A stretch of 64,000 nucleotides of DNA from Thermoanaerobaculia bacterium (lineage in GTDB: Bacteria > Acidobacteriota > Thermoanaerobaculia > Multivoradales > J023). Positions within the stretch are counted from its first letter, which is position 1. Each line of letters begins with the position of its first letter. Below the pieces are notes generated by a model. The model ran no database searches. It saw nothing but the letters and a program-made list of their open reading frames with translations, and had not been told where the DNA came from. A program made the position numbers and the translations under genes. Of this stretch, positions 46,077 to 54,440 are shown one piece after another. The DNA lies in contig JAUIJL010000002.1 in assembly GCA_030431255.1 (NCBI GenBank), positions 620,001 to 684,000 of the forward strand, in the 5' to 3' direction.

Positions 46077-48005
46077 TCAGGCCGAGCCAATCGGCTCGGG
46101 GTCGGCAGCCGGCAGACGGACCTCGACGGCGAATCCACCGCCATCGCGATTTCGACCCGACACACTGCCACCCATGGGCTCCACCAGACCCCGCACCAGG
46201 GCCAGGCCGATGCCGGTGCCTTTGGTGGTTCGGGTCATTTCGCTCTCACCGCGGAAGAAGGGCTCGAAGACCTCTCTCAACTGCTTGCGAGGCACGCCTG
46301 GCCCATGGTCGGCGACGACCAACGACACCTCCGGACCGCCGCTCTTGGAACGCAAGATCACGGTTCGACGCTCGGCCTCTTTGGCGTATTTCAACGCGTT
46401 GTCCACCAGGTTGAAGAGCACCTGAGCCAGGGCATCCGAGTCAAAAACCGCATCCGCCGGCCCGTTGTCTTCCACTTCCAGGTTGAAGCCCATTTTCTCC
46501 GCGTGAGGCTGTAGGACTTCCGCGACCTCCGCCATCACATCGCGCACATCGCCGGGACGCAGGTCGAAACCTCGGGTCTGTTTTTCGATTTGTGACAGCT
46601 CGAGCACATTGTCGATCAAGCGGGTCAGCCGCTCCGCTTCGGAGGTCAGCACCCGATAGTAGGTTTGGCGCTTTTCTTCCGATGGCACCACGCCGTCGCG
46701 CAGCATTTCCCCGTGCATGCGGATCGCGGTGAGCGGGGTCTTGAGCTCGTGGGTGACTGCCGACACGAAGTTGCTTTGGCGCTCGGCAAAGCGCAGACGA
46801 GCCGCCACGGTTCGATAGAGGGCCCAAACGCCGAGGGTGGAGCTGAGACCCAGGAGAAAGGCCAAGAAGTAGATGTAGAGGCTGGCTGCCGAGTCGGGAA
46901 GGGGCTCCAGCTCGACCTTCGCCGCCACCGAGCTGAAGGGCTCGGCGAATCGATGCCTGAAGGCGAATCGATCGTGGCCCTGAATCAGCTCACCCACCCC
47001 GGACGCCGCGTCCTCCCAGCTCACCGACACCCCCGGTGCCCCACGGCCATAAGCCACAGAGCTGGATTGATCCAAGCGACTCAAAGCGGGCACTTTGACC
47101 GCCGATTCAGAGCGCAGGACCCGTTCCGCCAGCCATTCCACGAGGCCCTCGCCATCGACCACCATGCCTTGGCGATAAGCGCGATCGCCGATGACCACCG
47201 TGCGATACAACAGCATGAAAGAGCCGTCGATCCCCCGCCCCACCATCGGCTCAAGGCTGACATCCACCAAACCTCGAAGATCGTCCAGCTCTTCGGCCTC
47301 GGTGCTCTGGGCGCTTTGCCTCGATTTGAGCTTGGACAGCTTGCTCGACAGCTCGCCGACGTCTTTGCCTTCGGCGAAGTCGAGCACATTTTGCACTTGG
47401 CTCTGTTGAACTTGGGTGGTCCGGCCCGATCTCGACGCCAACCCCCGATTCAAACGGCTGAGCAAACCTCGGGTTTCCTGGGCACTCAGCCGTTCGAGCT
47501 CCCGACGGGAGCCGGCTTCCGGGATGGTGGTGCCAGGCGCTTGCAAGGACGCAGATCTCGGGGTCCGATGCAGCACGAGGTCCGAAAGCACTTGCAGGAT
47601 CTCGTCCCGTTGGACCTCTTGCCCTTGTCCCATCCGCCAACCGAGGACACGGAAGGCTCGATCCGCGTCCGAAGGCCAGAGCGGGCTGGTGACGGCACCG
47701 TCCGGCTCGATTTGGAAATGGGCGAAAACGAACGGCACCTGGGGACCGTCCGCCAGGGGTGAGCGTTGGGGCTCCTGGTCATCGGCAAGGAATAGGAATC
47801 GATAATGACCGAACGGGCGTTCCTCTTCGCTGCGCAACCAATCCGTCAGCTCCCGTTCGAGCTCGTCGAAGAGGCGCTCGGCCACCGCTTGATGCCGGCC
47901 CCTGCGCTCGTCCTCGACATTCGACAGGGCGTGCCGCACCAACAGCGCCACCGGCACCCACAGAAGCAAGAGGAGCACTGAGATGACCCAGCGGAGTCGG
48001 GTCAT
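46077..48005 (-). CDS. Membrane sensor histidine kinase
   Basis: The protein has 642 aa. Two transmembrane helices (near residues 7-27 and 375-397) enclose a large extracytoplasmic sensor region of about 340 residues. The kinase core has the H box FVSAVTHELKTPLTAIRMH, N box VLFNLVDNALKYA, G1 VADHGPGVP, F box FEPFFRGE and G2 GTGIGLALVRG. The sensor region has no domain recognised here. It overlaps the regulator gene by 4 bases (48002-48005), making a two-component pair. The neighbouring VWA-PspA operon suggests it senses envelope damage. Confidence 0.92.
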   Translation of the reverse strand: MTRLRWVISVLLLLLWVPVALLVRHALSNVEDERRGRHQAVAERLFDELERELTDWLRSEEERPFGHYRFLFLADDQEPQRSPLADGPQVPFVFAHFQIEPDGAVTSPLWPSDADRAFRVLGWRMGQGQEVQRDEILQVLSDLVLHRTPRSASLQAPGTTIPEAGSRRELERLSAQETRGLLSRLNRGLASRSGRTTQVQQSQVQNVLDFAEGKDVGELSSKLSKLKSRQSAQSTEAEELDDLRGLVDVSLEPMVGRGIDGSFMLLYRTVVIGDRAYRQGMVVDGEGLVEWLAERVLRSESAVKVPALSRLDQSSSVAYGRGAPGVSVSWEDAASGVGELIQGHDRFAFRHRFAEPFSSVAAKVELEPLPDSAASLYIYFLAFLLGLSSTLGVWALYRTVAARLRFAERQSNFVSAVTHELKTPLTAIRMHGEMLRDGVVPSEEKRQTYYRVLTSEAERLTRLIDNVLELSQIEKQTRGFDLRPGDVRDVMAEVAEVLQPHAEKMGFNLEVEDNGPADAVFDSDALAQVLFNLVDNALKYAKEAERRTVILRSKSGGPEVSLVVADHGPGVPRKQLREVFEPFFRGESEMTRTTKGTGIGLALVRGLVEPMGGSVSGRNRDGGGFAVEVRLPAADPEPIGSA

Positions 48006-48751
48006 GGCGAGCCGGCGCCGGCCGCCCCGGAGGCGGTGGAAAGCACCCGGGGGCGATACCCGGCCCCGCGCACGGTTTCGATCAAAGAATCACCGCTGGG
48101 GGAATCGATTTTGCGTCGCAGCTTGGCGATGTGCACGTCGACGGTACGGGTTTCCAAGTCCTGCACATTGCTCATGCCCCACACTTCTTCCAAGAGACGC
48201 CGCCGACTGACCACCCGGCCCGCCTCGCGCGAAAAAAGGTGAAGCAGCGCCACCTCACGGGTAGACAGGTCGATTTCCTGATCGCTGCTCGCGGCTCGCA
48301 ACCCCTCGGAGTCCACGGTCCAGGGTCCGAAGCGAAATTGACCGTCGATCCTGCGCAACCCGTTGGCCCGACGGGCGAGCACCCCCACCCTGGCGACCAG
48401 CTCACGCACCGAAAAAGGTTTGGTGACGTAATCGTCGGCACCCGCGCGCAAGCCCGCGACCACGTCGTCCTCTGCGCCCTTGGCGGTGAGCATGAGGATC
48501 TGCAGCTCGGGTTTCGCCTCCCGCAGCCGTTGACAGACTTCCAGGCCGGAAAGACCGGGCAACATCACATCTAGGAGCACCAGATCAAAAACCCCTTCGA
48601 GAGCCCTTTGTAAACCCAGCTCGCCGGTTTCGACGGCTTCCGGCAGATAACCGTGGAACACCAGGACATCGCTGAGACCGTCGCGGATGCTGTCCTCATC
48701 CTCGACCACCAAGACCTTGAGCTTCTCCGTCGGCGTTTCGGTCGTATCCAT
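48002..48751 (-). CDS. OmpR-family response regulator
   Basis: The protein has 249 aa if started at ATG 48751 (AGGAC a few bases upstream); starts at 48781 or 48790 would add 10-13 residues. The receiver domain has VLVVEDEDSIRDGL, the phosphorylated Asp in LVLLDVMLPG, LMLTAKGAEDD and DDYVTKPFSVREL. The C-terminal winged-helix domain has LSTREVALLHLFSREAGRVVSRRRLLEEVWG, then TRTVDVHIAKLRRKI. It is transcribed with its kinase and diverges from the VWA-PspA operon. A repeat pair typical of OmpR-family binding lies in the shared promoter region. Confidence 0.93.
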   Translation of the reverse strand: MDTTETPTEKLKVLVVEDEDSIRDGLSDVLVFHGYLPEAVETGELGLQRALEGVFDLVLLDVMLPGLSGLEVCQRLREAKPELQILMLTAKGAEDDVVAGLRAGADDYVTKPFSVRELVARVGVLARRANGLRRIDGQFRFGPWTVDSEGLRAASSDQEIDLSTREVALLHLFSREAGRVVSRRRLLEEVWGMSNVQDLETRTVDVHIAKLRRKIDSPSGDSLIETVRGAGYRPRVLSTASGAAGAGSP

Positions 48752-48816
48752 CAAAGTCCTGCCCCCATCATCCTCTCTCATCGTAGACATCCCATCCTAT
48801 CGGCTCTCAGGCTCCG

Positions 48817-48839
48817 TTCGTAAACCGAGCGTAAAAGTT
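48817..48839. promoter_or_regulatory. Predicted response-regulator binding site (11-bp-spaced direct repeat)
   Basis: TTCGTAAACCG and AGCGTAAAAGT are adjacent, with CGTAAA repeating every 11 bp (48819 and 48830). OmpR/PhoB-type regulators bind such head-to-tail half-sites spaced one helical turn apart. It lies in the 195-bp gap between the divergent regulator and VWA genes, so it could control both. A related pair lies at 52156-52177. Confidence 0.5.
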
Positions 48840-48946
48840 GCTCCCACGGTTTAACCCACCTTTTGCCCGCGGCCCAACGCGGCCGGCCCAAACTAGATGC
48901 TGGTTCAGAACAGAGGGTTCCACCAGCCTTTCCAGAGGAGTCAGCC

Positions 48947-50482
48947 ATGAAATCGATCCAGCGTTTACGCCACCTCCTATTCGAGAATCGTCGCCGTGCT
49001 CGATGGGTGGGCATCGGCCTGCTCGCCGTGGCCACCTTCGGCATGCATGCGGTGCTGACCGCCGCCGGCAATACCCCAGGCGGCCAAACCGGCTCCCAAC
49101 CCATGCCGATCGGTGCAGGCGCCGTGGACTTCCACCTGCCCACTGCCTCGAGCTCGGGTAATTCCCCTGTGGTCTCCGTCTCCCAAAACGGGCCGGTGAC
49201 CGTGACCGCTCAGCTGGATCGTCGATCGGTCCTCGCCGGGAGCAACGGTGAGATCTACGCGGAGCTCATCATCAAGGGTAAAAAGGCCGCCCTGGATCAT
49301 CGTGTGCCCTCCGACCTGATCGTCGTGCTCGACCAGAGCGGCTCCATGTCGGGCGAGAAGATCGAGCAGGCACGCCATGCCGCTCTCGACCTGCTGGACC
49401 GTCTGGCGGACGACGATCGCTTCGCCCTGATTGCGTTCTCCTCGAGCTCGAAGCTGGTCATTGCCCCTAGCTTGGCTCACCACGAGCTGCGCCCGGAATG
49501 GCGCAGACGGATCCAATCTTTGAGCTCCGGCGGCGGCACCAACATGCATCAGGCTCTGACCCAAACCCTGGACCTGCTCAAACAGCGCAAGGGAAGCGAC
49601 CGCCCCTGCCGAGTGCTGCTGCTTTCCGACGGCCACCCCGACAGCAGTCATGGGCTCGACGATCTCGCTCGGCAAGCCGGGCTTCGAGGTGCCGCCCTTT
49701 CCTCCCTCGGCATTGGCTCGGACTACAACGAGGTGCTCATGGCCCAGCTGGCGGACCTCGGTAGCGGCAACTACTACTACCTCGACCATCCGGAATCCCT
49801 CGCCGCGGTATTCGCCGGGGAGCTCGAAGCGGGACGCACTACCGTAGCTCGAGGGCTCGAAATCCACCTGAGCCCGAGCCGCGGAGTCGAGCTGGTGGAC
49901 GTCAGCGGTTATCCCATCGAACGGTACGGAGACTGGCTGGTGGTTCGACCCGGCGATCTCTTCTCTGGCCAAGCTCGAAGGCTTTGGCTCAGCCTAAAGG
50001 TCGGCACTGAGAGCGTATTCGAGCCCCGGGATCTGGGCGATCTGAAAGTCAGATTCAAAGCGGACGGTGAGCTCCAGGAGGCGCGGGTCGAGCCGGGGCT
50101 GCAAGTGGCCTGTGTCGACGATCCCCAGGCTTATATCTCGAGCATCGATAGCGACGCTTGGGGACGGGCTGTGGTCAACGAAGAATACGGAGTGCTTCAA
50201 AATCTCGTCTCCGGACTGATCCGCAAAGGCAAGAAAGCGGAGGCCCAGAAACAAATCGACGGCTACGTGACCCGTCAATCCCGCCAGAATGCGCACCTCA
50301 AAAACGCCGCCGTCAGCTCCAATCTCGCCGAGGTGGAAAAGCTGAGGGAAGAGGTCGACCAGGCCTTTGAGGGTCCCGATCAGGCCCTCAAACAGAAGGT
50401 AATGGTCAAGAAGCGCCATGAGCTTTCCCAGCAATTGCGCCGACTCGAAGCTGCCCCCAAGAGCTCGAAAGGAGGCTCATGA
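48947..50482 (+). CDS. Exported or membrane-anchored VWA-domain protein
   Basis: The protein has 511 aa from ATG 48947, preceded by AGAGGAG (48934-48940). An N-terminal hydrophobic helix (WVGIGLLAVATFGMHAVLTA) follows an Arg-rich stretch, indicating export or anchoring. The VWA domain has DQSGSM (residues 129-134), SGGGTNMHQAL and LLLSDGHPD, a full MIDAS. The C-terminal part is a beta region and then a long charged helix with Lys-rich segments. It overlaps the PspA-like gene. It resembles VWA proteins linked to envelope maintenance, and its partners here are a PspA-like protein and a small membrane protein. Confidence 0.85.
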   Translation: MKSIQRLRHLLFENRRRARWVGIGLLAVATFGMHAVLTAAGNTPGGQTGSQPMPIGAGAVDFHLPTASSSGNSPVVSVSQNGPVTVTAQLDRRSVLAGSNGEIYAELIIKGKKAALDHRVPSDLIVVLDQSGSMSGEKIEQARHAALDLLDRLADDDRFALIAFSSSSKLVIAPSLAHHELRPEWRRRIQSLSSGGGTNMHQALTQTLDLLKQRKGSDRPCRVLLLSDGHPDSSHGLDDLARQAGLRGAALSSLGIGSDYNEVLMAQLADLGSGNYYYLDHPESLAAVFAGELEAGRTTVARGLEIHLSPSRGVELVDVSGYPIERYGDWLVVRPGDLFSGQARRLWLSLKVGTESVFEPRDLGDLKVRFKADGELQEARVEPGLQVACVDDPQAYISSIDSDAWGRAVVNEEYGVLQNLVSGLIRKGKKAEAQKQIDGYVTRQSRQNAHLKNAAVSSNLAEVEKLREEVDQAFEGPDQALKQKVMVKKRHELSQQLRRLEAAPKSSKGGS

Positions 50483-51072
50483 TGGCTCTTTTCGAACGTT
50501 TGGCAGTGCTGCTGCGGGCGGACGCCCACGGCATGGTCGATGCCTTGGAGGACGATCGGCTGCTGCTCCGTCAGCATTTGCGGGATGCGGAAGCTGCCTT
50601 GGCGGGTAAAAAAGCCCGTTTGGAGGCGCTACATGCAGAAGCCCGTGACTCAGGTCGAGCCGCCGAGCGTTTGAACCAACGCCGAGCCGACCTGGAACGC
50701 GACGTCGAGCTGGCTTTGGACGAGCAACGGGACGACCTCGCCCGCTTTGCCATTCAACAGCTCCTGCCGATTCGGGATCAGCTCAACGCCCTGGCCGAAC
50801 GGGATCGCAACCTGAATCAAGAAATCGCCGAGCTCACCACATTGGTGAGCGAGCAAGGGAATCAATTGGAGGACCTTCGGCTTCGGGTTCGAGCGGTGGC
50901 AGATCAAGGATCTGAGGAAGATGTAGATCCCTGGCGCCTTGGGGCTGACGATTTCTACACATCCGGCCGTCGAATCACCGATGAGGATGTGGAGCTCGAG
51001 CTGCTTCGACGACGTTCCGGCCGCGCCGCGGAATCGCTCGCCGCAGACGCCGCCCTTGAGGAGGACCCATGA
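50479..51072 (+). CDS. PspA/IM30-family membrane-protection protein
   Basis: The protein has 197 aa from ATG 50479 (a second ATG follows at once), overlapping the VWA stop. The N terminus ALFERLAVLLRADAHGMVDALED is the amphipathic start and first helix of PspA/Vipp1 proteins. It continues with LLLRQHLRDAEAALAGKKARLEALHAEA and a long coiled coil. The C-terminal tail is acidic and lacks the usual last helix, and the protein is shorter than the 220-230 residues of E. coli PspA. PspA polymers bind damaged membrane to limit proton leakage. It overlaps the next gene by 4 bases. Confidence 0.82.
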   Translation: MMALFERLAVLLRADAHGMVDALEDDRLLLRQHLRDAEAALAGKKARLEALHAEARDSGRAAERLNQRRADLERDVELALDEQRDDLARFAIQQLLPIRDQLNALAERDRNLNQEIAELTTLVSEQGNQLEDLRLRVRAVADQGSEEDVDPWRLGADDFYTSGRRITDEDVELELLRRRSGRAAESLAADAALEEDP

Positions 51073-51623
51073 AAACCAATCGGACAAGGGATCGATTTCT
51101 ATCTTCCCTGGGGATCGCCCTCCTGATCTCTCTCGCCACCGTGCCTTGGATGCTGCTCACGGCACCCATCATTTCTGTTTACGGCTCCTTGGCTTGGCTG
51201 GCGATTCCGGGTTTGGCCGTCTACCTCATTGTGATCGCACCGAGGCCCACCCGGGGTCTGACCGTCGCTTTGGTGGCGTCGTCGACCCTGCTGCTGGTCA
51301 CGATCGTGACCTCGGACTACACTTTGCGCTTGCTGGCGGCTCCTCTGGCCCTGGGCATCGCCCGCAGCGGTTGGTTATATCGTCGATCCGCCGGCAGGGC
51401 GTTGGTGCTCGAGCTCGGCCTTATGCTCGGCGGTCTCGGGTTGGCACATATGCTGGCCGGAGCCACCGTGCTGAGCTGGGCCCTTGCCGTTTGGGGATTC
51501 CTGATGACCCAGAGCCTTTTCTTTCTGGTCGCCGATCTCCGAGATCGAGAGTTCAAAACCCCTGGAGACCCATTCGAGCAAGCTCGTACCGCGGCGCTTC
51601 GGTTGCTGGAAACACGGACCTAA
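51069..51623 (+). CDS. Small integral membrane protein in the VWA-PspA operon
   Basis: The protein has 184 aa, overlapping the PspA-like stop by 4 bases. It has about five or six hydrophobic segments: SSLGIALLISLATVPWMLLTA, SLAWLAIPGLAVYLIVIA, LTVALVASSTLLLVTIV, LRLLAAPLALGIA, LELGLMLGGLGLAHMLAG and LAVWGFLMTQSLFFLVA. A short soluble tail follows. No family was recognised. Its coupling to the PspA-like gene suggests it is the membrane partner that recruits or senses PspA. Confidence 0.7.
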   Translation: MKTNRTRDRFLSSLGIALLISLATVPWMLLTAPIISVYGSLAWLAIPGLAVYLIVIAPRPTRGLTVALVASSTLLLVTIVTSDYTLRLLAAPLALGIARSGWLYRRSAGRALVLELGLMLGGLGLAHMLAGATVLSWALAVWGFLMTQSLFFLVADLRDREFKTPGDPFEQARTAALRLLETRT

Positions 51624-51640
51624 ACAACCTCGCAGGCGGT

Positions 51641-51680
51641 CCTCGGGGCTCAGGCCTCGGGGTCTTAGGCCTCGGGGATG
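51641..51680. repeat. Short GC-rich tandem repeat between convergent genes
   Basis: CCTCGGGGCTCAGG, CCTCGGGGTCTTAGG and CCTCGGGGATG follow one another at 51641, 51655 and 51670, giving about 2.7 units of 14-15 bp. The array overlaps the stop codon of the minus-strand gene ending at 51665. Confidence 0.7.
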
Positions 51681-52126
51681 CCGTCGACAAAGAAATTGCT
51701 CCAAGGGCGGGCTGGACCGTAGCGGGCAGCAAATCCTTCGTAGATCCGGGCAAAGGCCGCCAGCTCCCGCTGATGTAGCTGCTCCTCGATGTCGTCGATC
51801 GGCTTCATGCCACCGTAGTACCGGCAGACGGTGATCATGGTCATCACCATGCCCAGCTGCCGATCTCCGATCAGCAAGCAGCCATCGCAGATCGGACGAT
51901 TTCTAAAGAAACCCGTGGGGCCGGCTGCCCTGAAAAACCGACGACATTTGTCGCAAGCCACCGACTCCAGGGGTGACGGAATTCGGATCGAATATGCGGC
52001 CGGCTGCCGAGCCTTCTGATCTTTCAAATCGGACTCTGAGCCCGTCCACCTTTTGCAGGTCGCGGCCACGGAAACCACCGGGCTTCCCGGGGATTGGAAC
52101 GTCACTTCAGCCAAGGTCTCTTTCAT
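51665..52126 (-). CDS. Small protein with a CxxC/CxxC zinc-ribbon-like motif, function unknown
   Basis: The protein has 153 aa from ATG 52126, preceded by GGGGAC. The middle contains CDKCRRFFRAAG and PICDGCLLIG, two CxxC pairs about 17 residues apart that probably bind zinc. The C-terminal helix region ends with FARIYEGFAARYGPARPW. The N-terminal third is low in recognisable structure. No family was identified. It is an isolated gene converging on the VWA-PspA operon, and its upstream region carries an 11-bp-spaced repeat like the one before that operon. Confidence 0.65.
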   Translation of the reverse strand: MKETLAEVTFQSPGSPVVSVAATCKRWTGSESDLKDQKARQPAAYSIRIPSPLESVACDKCRRFFRAAGPTGFFRNRPICDGCLLIGDRQLGMVMTMITVCRYYGGMKPIDDIEEQLHQRELAAFARIYEGFAARYGPARPWSNFFVDGIPEA

Positions 52127-52155
52127 TCAAGTCCCCTTTGTTAGAAACTATCGAA

Positions 52156-52177
52156 AGCGTTAATAAAGCGTAAGTAG
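52156..52177. promoter_or_regulatory. Second predicted regulator site (11-bp-spaced direct repeat)
   Basis: AGCGTTAATAA (52156-52166) and AGCGTAAGTAG (52167-52177) are head-to-tail repeats spaced by 11 bp, similar to the half-site AGCGTAAAAGT at 48829-48839. They lie 30-50 bp upstream of the small CxxC gene, close to a possible -10 (TATTAA on the minus strand). Confidence 0.45.
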
Positions 52178-52227
52178 AGTGACACAAAAGACACTTCATA
52201 TCAAGAAGAAGTCGATTAGAAATGTTT

Positions 52228-52246
52228 TTCTCTGATATTCAGAGAA
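52228..52246. repeat. 19-bp perfect palindrome
   Basis: TTCTCTGA (52228-52235) and TCAGAGAA (52239-52246) pair around TAT. It lies in an AT-rich gap after the glycosyltransferase-like gene and upstream of the small CxxC gene. It may be an operator or part of a weak terminator; no T run follows on the minus strand. Confidence 0.55.
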
Positions 52247-52278
52247 TCAAAGGTGAGCCAGAGTCGATCTAGCCTCGG

Positions 52279-54081
52279 CTAGGGAAGGCCCGGCCGTTCG
52301 AGCCACTGCCAGGAATAGGCGCCGGCGGATCGACTTGGACCGACTGCTCGGTAGTGCTCCGAGGCTCTCAAACCGTCGACGATCGGCTGAAGCCAGGCGG
52401 TTTCCTGGTCAAAAGCCGATCCCGGCTCCGCCGTCACCACCGCGATCCATCGAAAATCGCCTTGGTCGATCACCTTTTGGAGGCGCCAAGCGCGACGCCG
52501 AGCCTGTTCAAAACCCGTGGAAGGTAGCGGTGCCGATTCTTCCGAAGCAGCATAATCGAGCCGGCGGGCATTCCATTCGATCAGCGCCGGTGAAAGCCCG
52601 TTCCAGGTTCCGAGCACCAAGACTCCGCCGTCACGACGCTTGGCCGAGTCGGCGAAGGCATCCAGCATCGGCTGCACCTCCTCGGAAACCGTCCGCAGCC
52701 GGTGCTGATGCTCGACGAACGGCCGATCTACGCCGACCCAAGCCGCCGACACCAGCACGACTAGGGCCACCCCGAAAAGCAGCCCACGAGGCAGCACCGT
52801 CTTAGCGCGCGTCAGCGAAAGCGCCGCGACCAGGCCTATAAGCCAGGCGGTCTGGAAAGCGAATCGCTCCAACTTATAAGGATGGGACAGCAGTGCCAAG
52901 ACCCCGACGGCCAGGCAAAGAGCCACGACCCGTCGGCCGTCGCATCCGGACCAGAGATCCCGAAGGCCGATCCCGGCCAGAACCAGCACCAACGCGCCGA
53001 GGGCCGGGTGAGCGGCATAGGAATTCAGGAAAGCGTCGGGGTAGAACCACAATCCGTCCCAAAAGATCAGATCCGACGAGCGGTTCTCCAAGAAGCCGAA
53101 CAGCTCCTTGACGTGGGGCGGAAGCAACATCCACATGCCGACGGGCAACACCAGCCACCGTCCGAGGATTCGATCCGGACGGGTGAGCACAGGCAAAAAA
53201 TCGCCGAAGCCCAAGCCCTTGCGATATCGGTAAAAAGCCCAGCAACAGATTGCTAGATAGAGGGCATAAGCAGGATTTCCGATTGAGGTCGCGCGAATCT
53301 CCTGGCCCGCCAGCGCCAGCTCGATGCCGCCGCTCCACCGAATTGCCGACAACAGGGCAACCCACAGAATCAGCAGCCACCACAAGGGTCGACGCCAGGG
53401 CAAACGTGGCACCAGCTCTCTCAAAGATTGGGCAAGGGCCGCCCAAGAACCGCTTCGGCGCCGGGCTTCCGACACCGCCATCGGCACCAGCCAGAACAGA
53501 CCGTAGTTGTATTTACAAAAGAAGAGGCAGAGGCTCGTGATCGCCGTGGCCCGCCACCACCGAGTTTCTATGGAAGGGTCGGCGGCCGAGATCGCCCGCA
53601 CATAACAGCCGAGGCACAGAATCAGCAGCAGCAAACCCGGCACTTCCAATAAATTCACGGTCGCCAGGCTTTGGAACATGGGTCCCGCGGCCAGCCAAGC
53701 CGCGGCCAGGGCTCCCGCCTCGGCACCGCCGACCAATGGACGAGGGGCCCACGCCGCGGCGACCACGGCGACCACCCAACAACTCACCACCAAGATCCGG
53801 GCGCTGGAATAATCCGGCCCCAACAGACCGAAGGCTACGGCGGAGAGGGACGGCCACCACGGCGGCCACACGCTCATCTGGTGAATCTCTACCAAGGCCT
53901 GCCAGATACGTCCTTCGGATAGGGCGGCCTGCAATCTCAGACCACTGACGCCGTATTTCGCCATATCCCACAACGGCAATCGCGGACTGTGAGCCGCCGT
54001 CTCCATGAGATGGCGGGCACCGGCCAGGGCCACCCCGAGAGAGGAGATCAGTAGGACCGGCTCTATCCCATCCTTCTTCAT
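52279..54081 (-). CDS. Polytopic membrane glycosyltransferase-like protein (GT-C fold type)
   Basis: The protein has 600 aa from ATG 54081; an earlier start at 54111 adds ten residues. About ten or more hydrophobic segments are visible (for example ALVLVLAGIGLRDLW and LLFGVALVVLVSAAWVGV). An early loop with Asp (LPLWDMAKYGVSGLRLQAAL) lies near the first helix, where GT-C glycosyltransferases such as PMT and ArnT carry their catalytic Asp. The soluble C-terminal portion is periplasmic-like. It probably transfers sugar from a lipid carrier, but neither donor nor acceptor can be read. It stands alone on its strand between the small CxxC gene and a 329-bp gap. Confidence 0.65.
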   Translation of the reverse strand: MKKDGIEPVLLISSLGVALAGARHLMETAAHSPRLPLWDMAKYGVSGLRLQAALSEGRIWQALVEIHQMSVWPPWWPSLSAVAFGLLGPDYSSARILVVSCWVVAVVAAAWAPRPLVGGAEAGALAAAWLAAGPMFQSLATVNLLEVPGLLLLILCLGCYVRAISAADPSIETRWWRATAITSLCLFFCKYNYGLFWLVPMAVSEARRRSGSWAALAQSLRELVPRLPWRRPLWWLLILWVALLSAIRWSGGIELALAGQEIRATSIGNPAYALYLAICCWAFYRYRKGLGFGDFLPVLTRPDRILGRWLVLPVGMWMLLPPHVKELFGFLENRSSDLIFWDGLWFYPDAFLNSYAAHPALGALVLVLAGIGLRDLWSGCDGRRVVALCLAVGVLALLSHPYKLERFAFQTAWLIGLVAALSLTRAKTVLPRGLLFGVALVVLVSAAWVGVDRPFVEHQHRLRTVSEEVQPMLDAFADSAKRRDGGVLVLGTWNGLSPALIEWNARRLDYAASEESAPLPSTGFEQARRRAWRLQKVIDQGDFRWIAVVTAEPGSAFDQETAWLQPIVDGLRASEHYRAVGPSRSAGAYSWQWLERPGLP

Positions 54082-54111
54082 GCGCGACCCGGGCGGTGGC
54101 CAATTCGGCAC

Positions 54112-54440
54112 CGGTAGGAAGAAATGGGGTGCTGTGCCGGCACACCTGTCGGCCCTGGGACCGGATAAGAATCCATGGTTGCCTTGAAATCCATCGCAGC
54201 TGCCGCCGTCGGGGTCGCGGTCGAGAAAATTTATTATCCGCCAAAACCTGCAAATAAGTAGCTTAGCCGGCCAACAACCACATTGAGCAAATTCCGAACG
54301 TCTTAACGGCCCACATATTCAGGAATTGGCATAGGCCGTGCACTTCTCCAAAGACCTCATCTTCCTCTTCTCCGTACCGACGCCGGGCATTTTGCCCGGC
54401 GTCGGTGCATGGAAGGGCCAGGACCAGGTCTCAGTCTTGT
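54112..54440. other. Intergenic region between the glycosyltransferase-like gene and ptrB
   Basis: These 329 bp hold no gene. They contain the likely promoter of the glycosyltransferase-like gene (an AT-rich patch near 54225-54260) and, at 54376-54406, a strong hairpin past the end of the minus-strand ptrB. Confidence 0.6.
54376..54406 (-). terminator. Strong hairpin downstream of ptrB
   Basis: ACCGACGCCGGGCA (54376-54389) and TGCCCGGCGTCGGT (54393-54406) form a perfect 14-bp stem with a 3-base loop, 35 bp past the ptrB stop. No T run follows on the transcribed strand, so it is a terminator-like hairpin or an mRNA 3' stabiliser. Confidence 0.6.
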
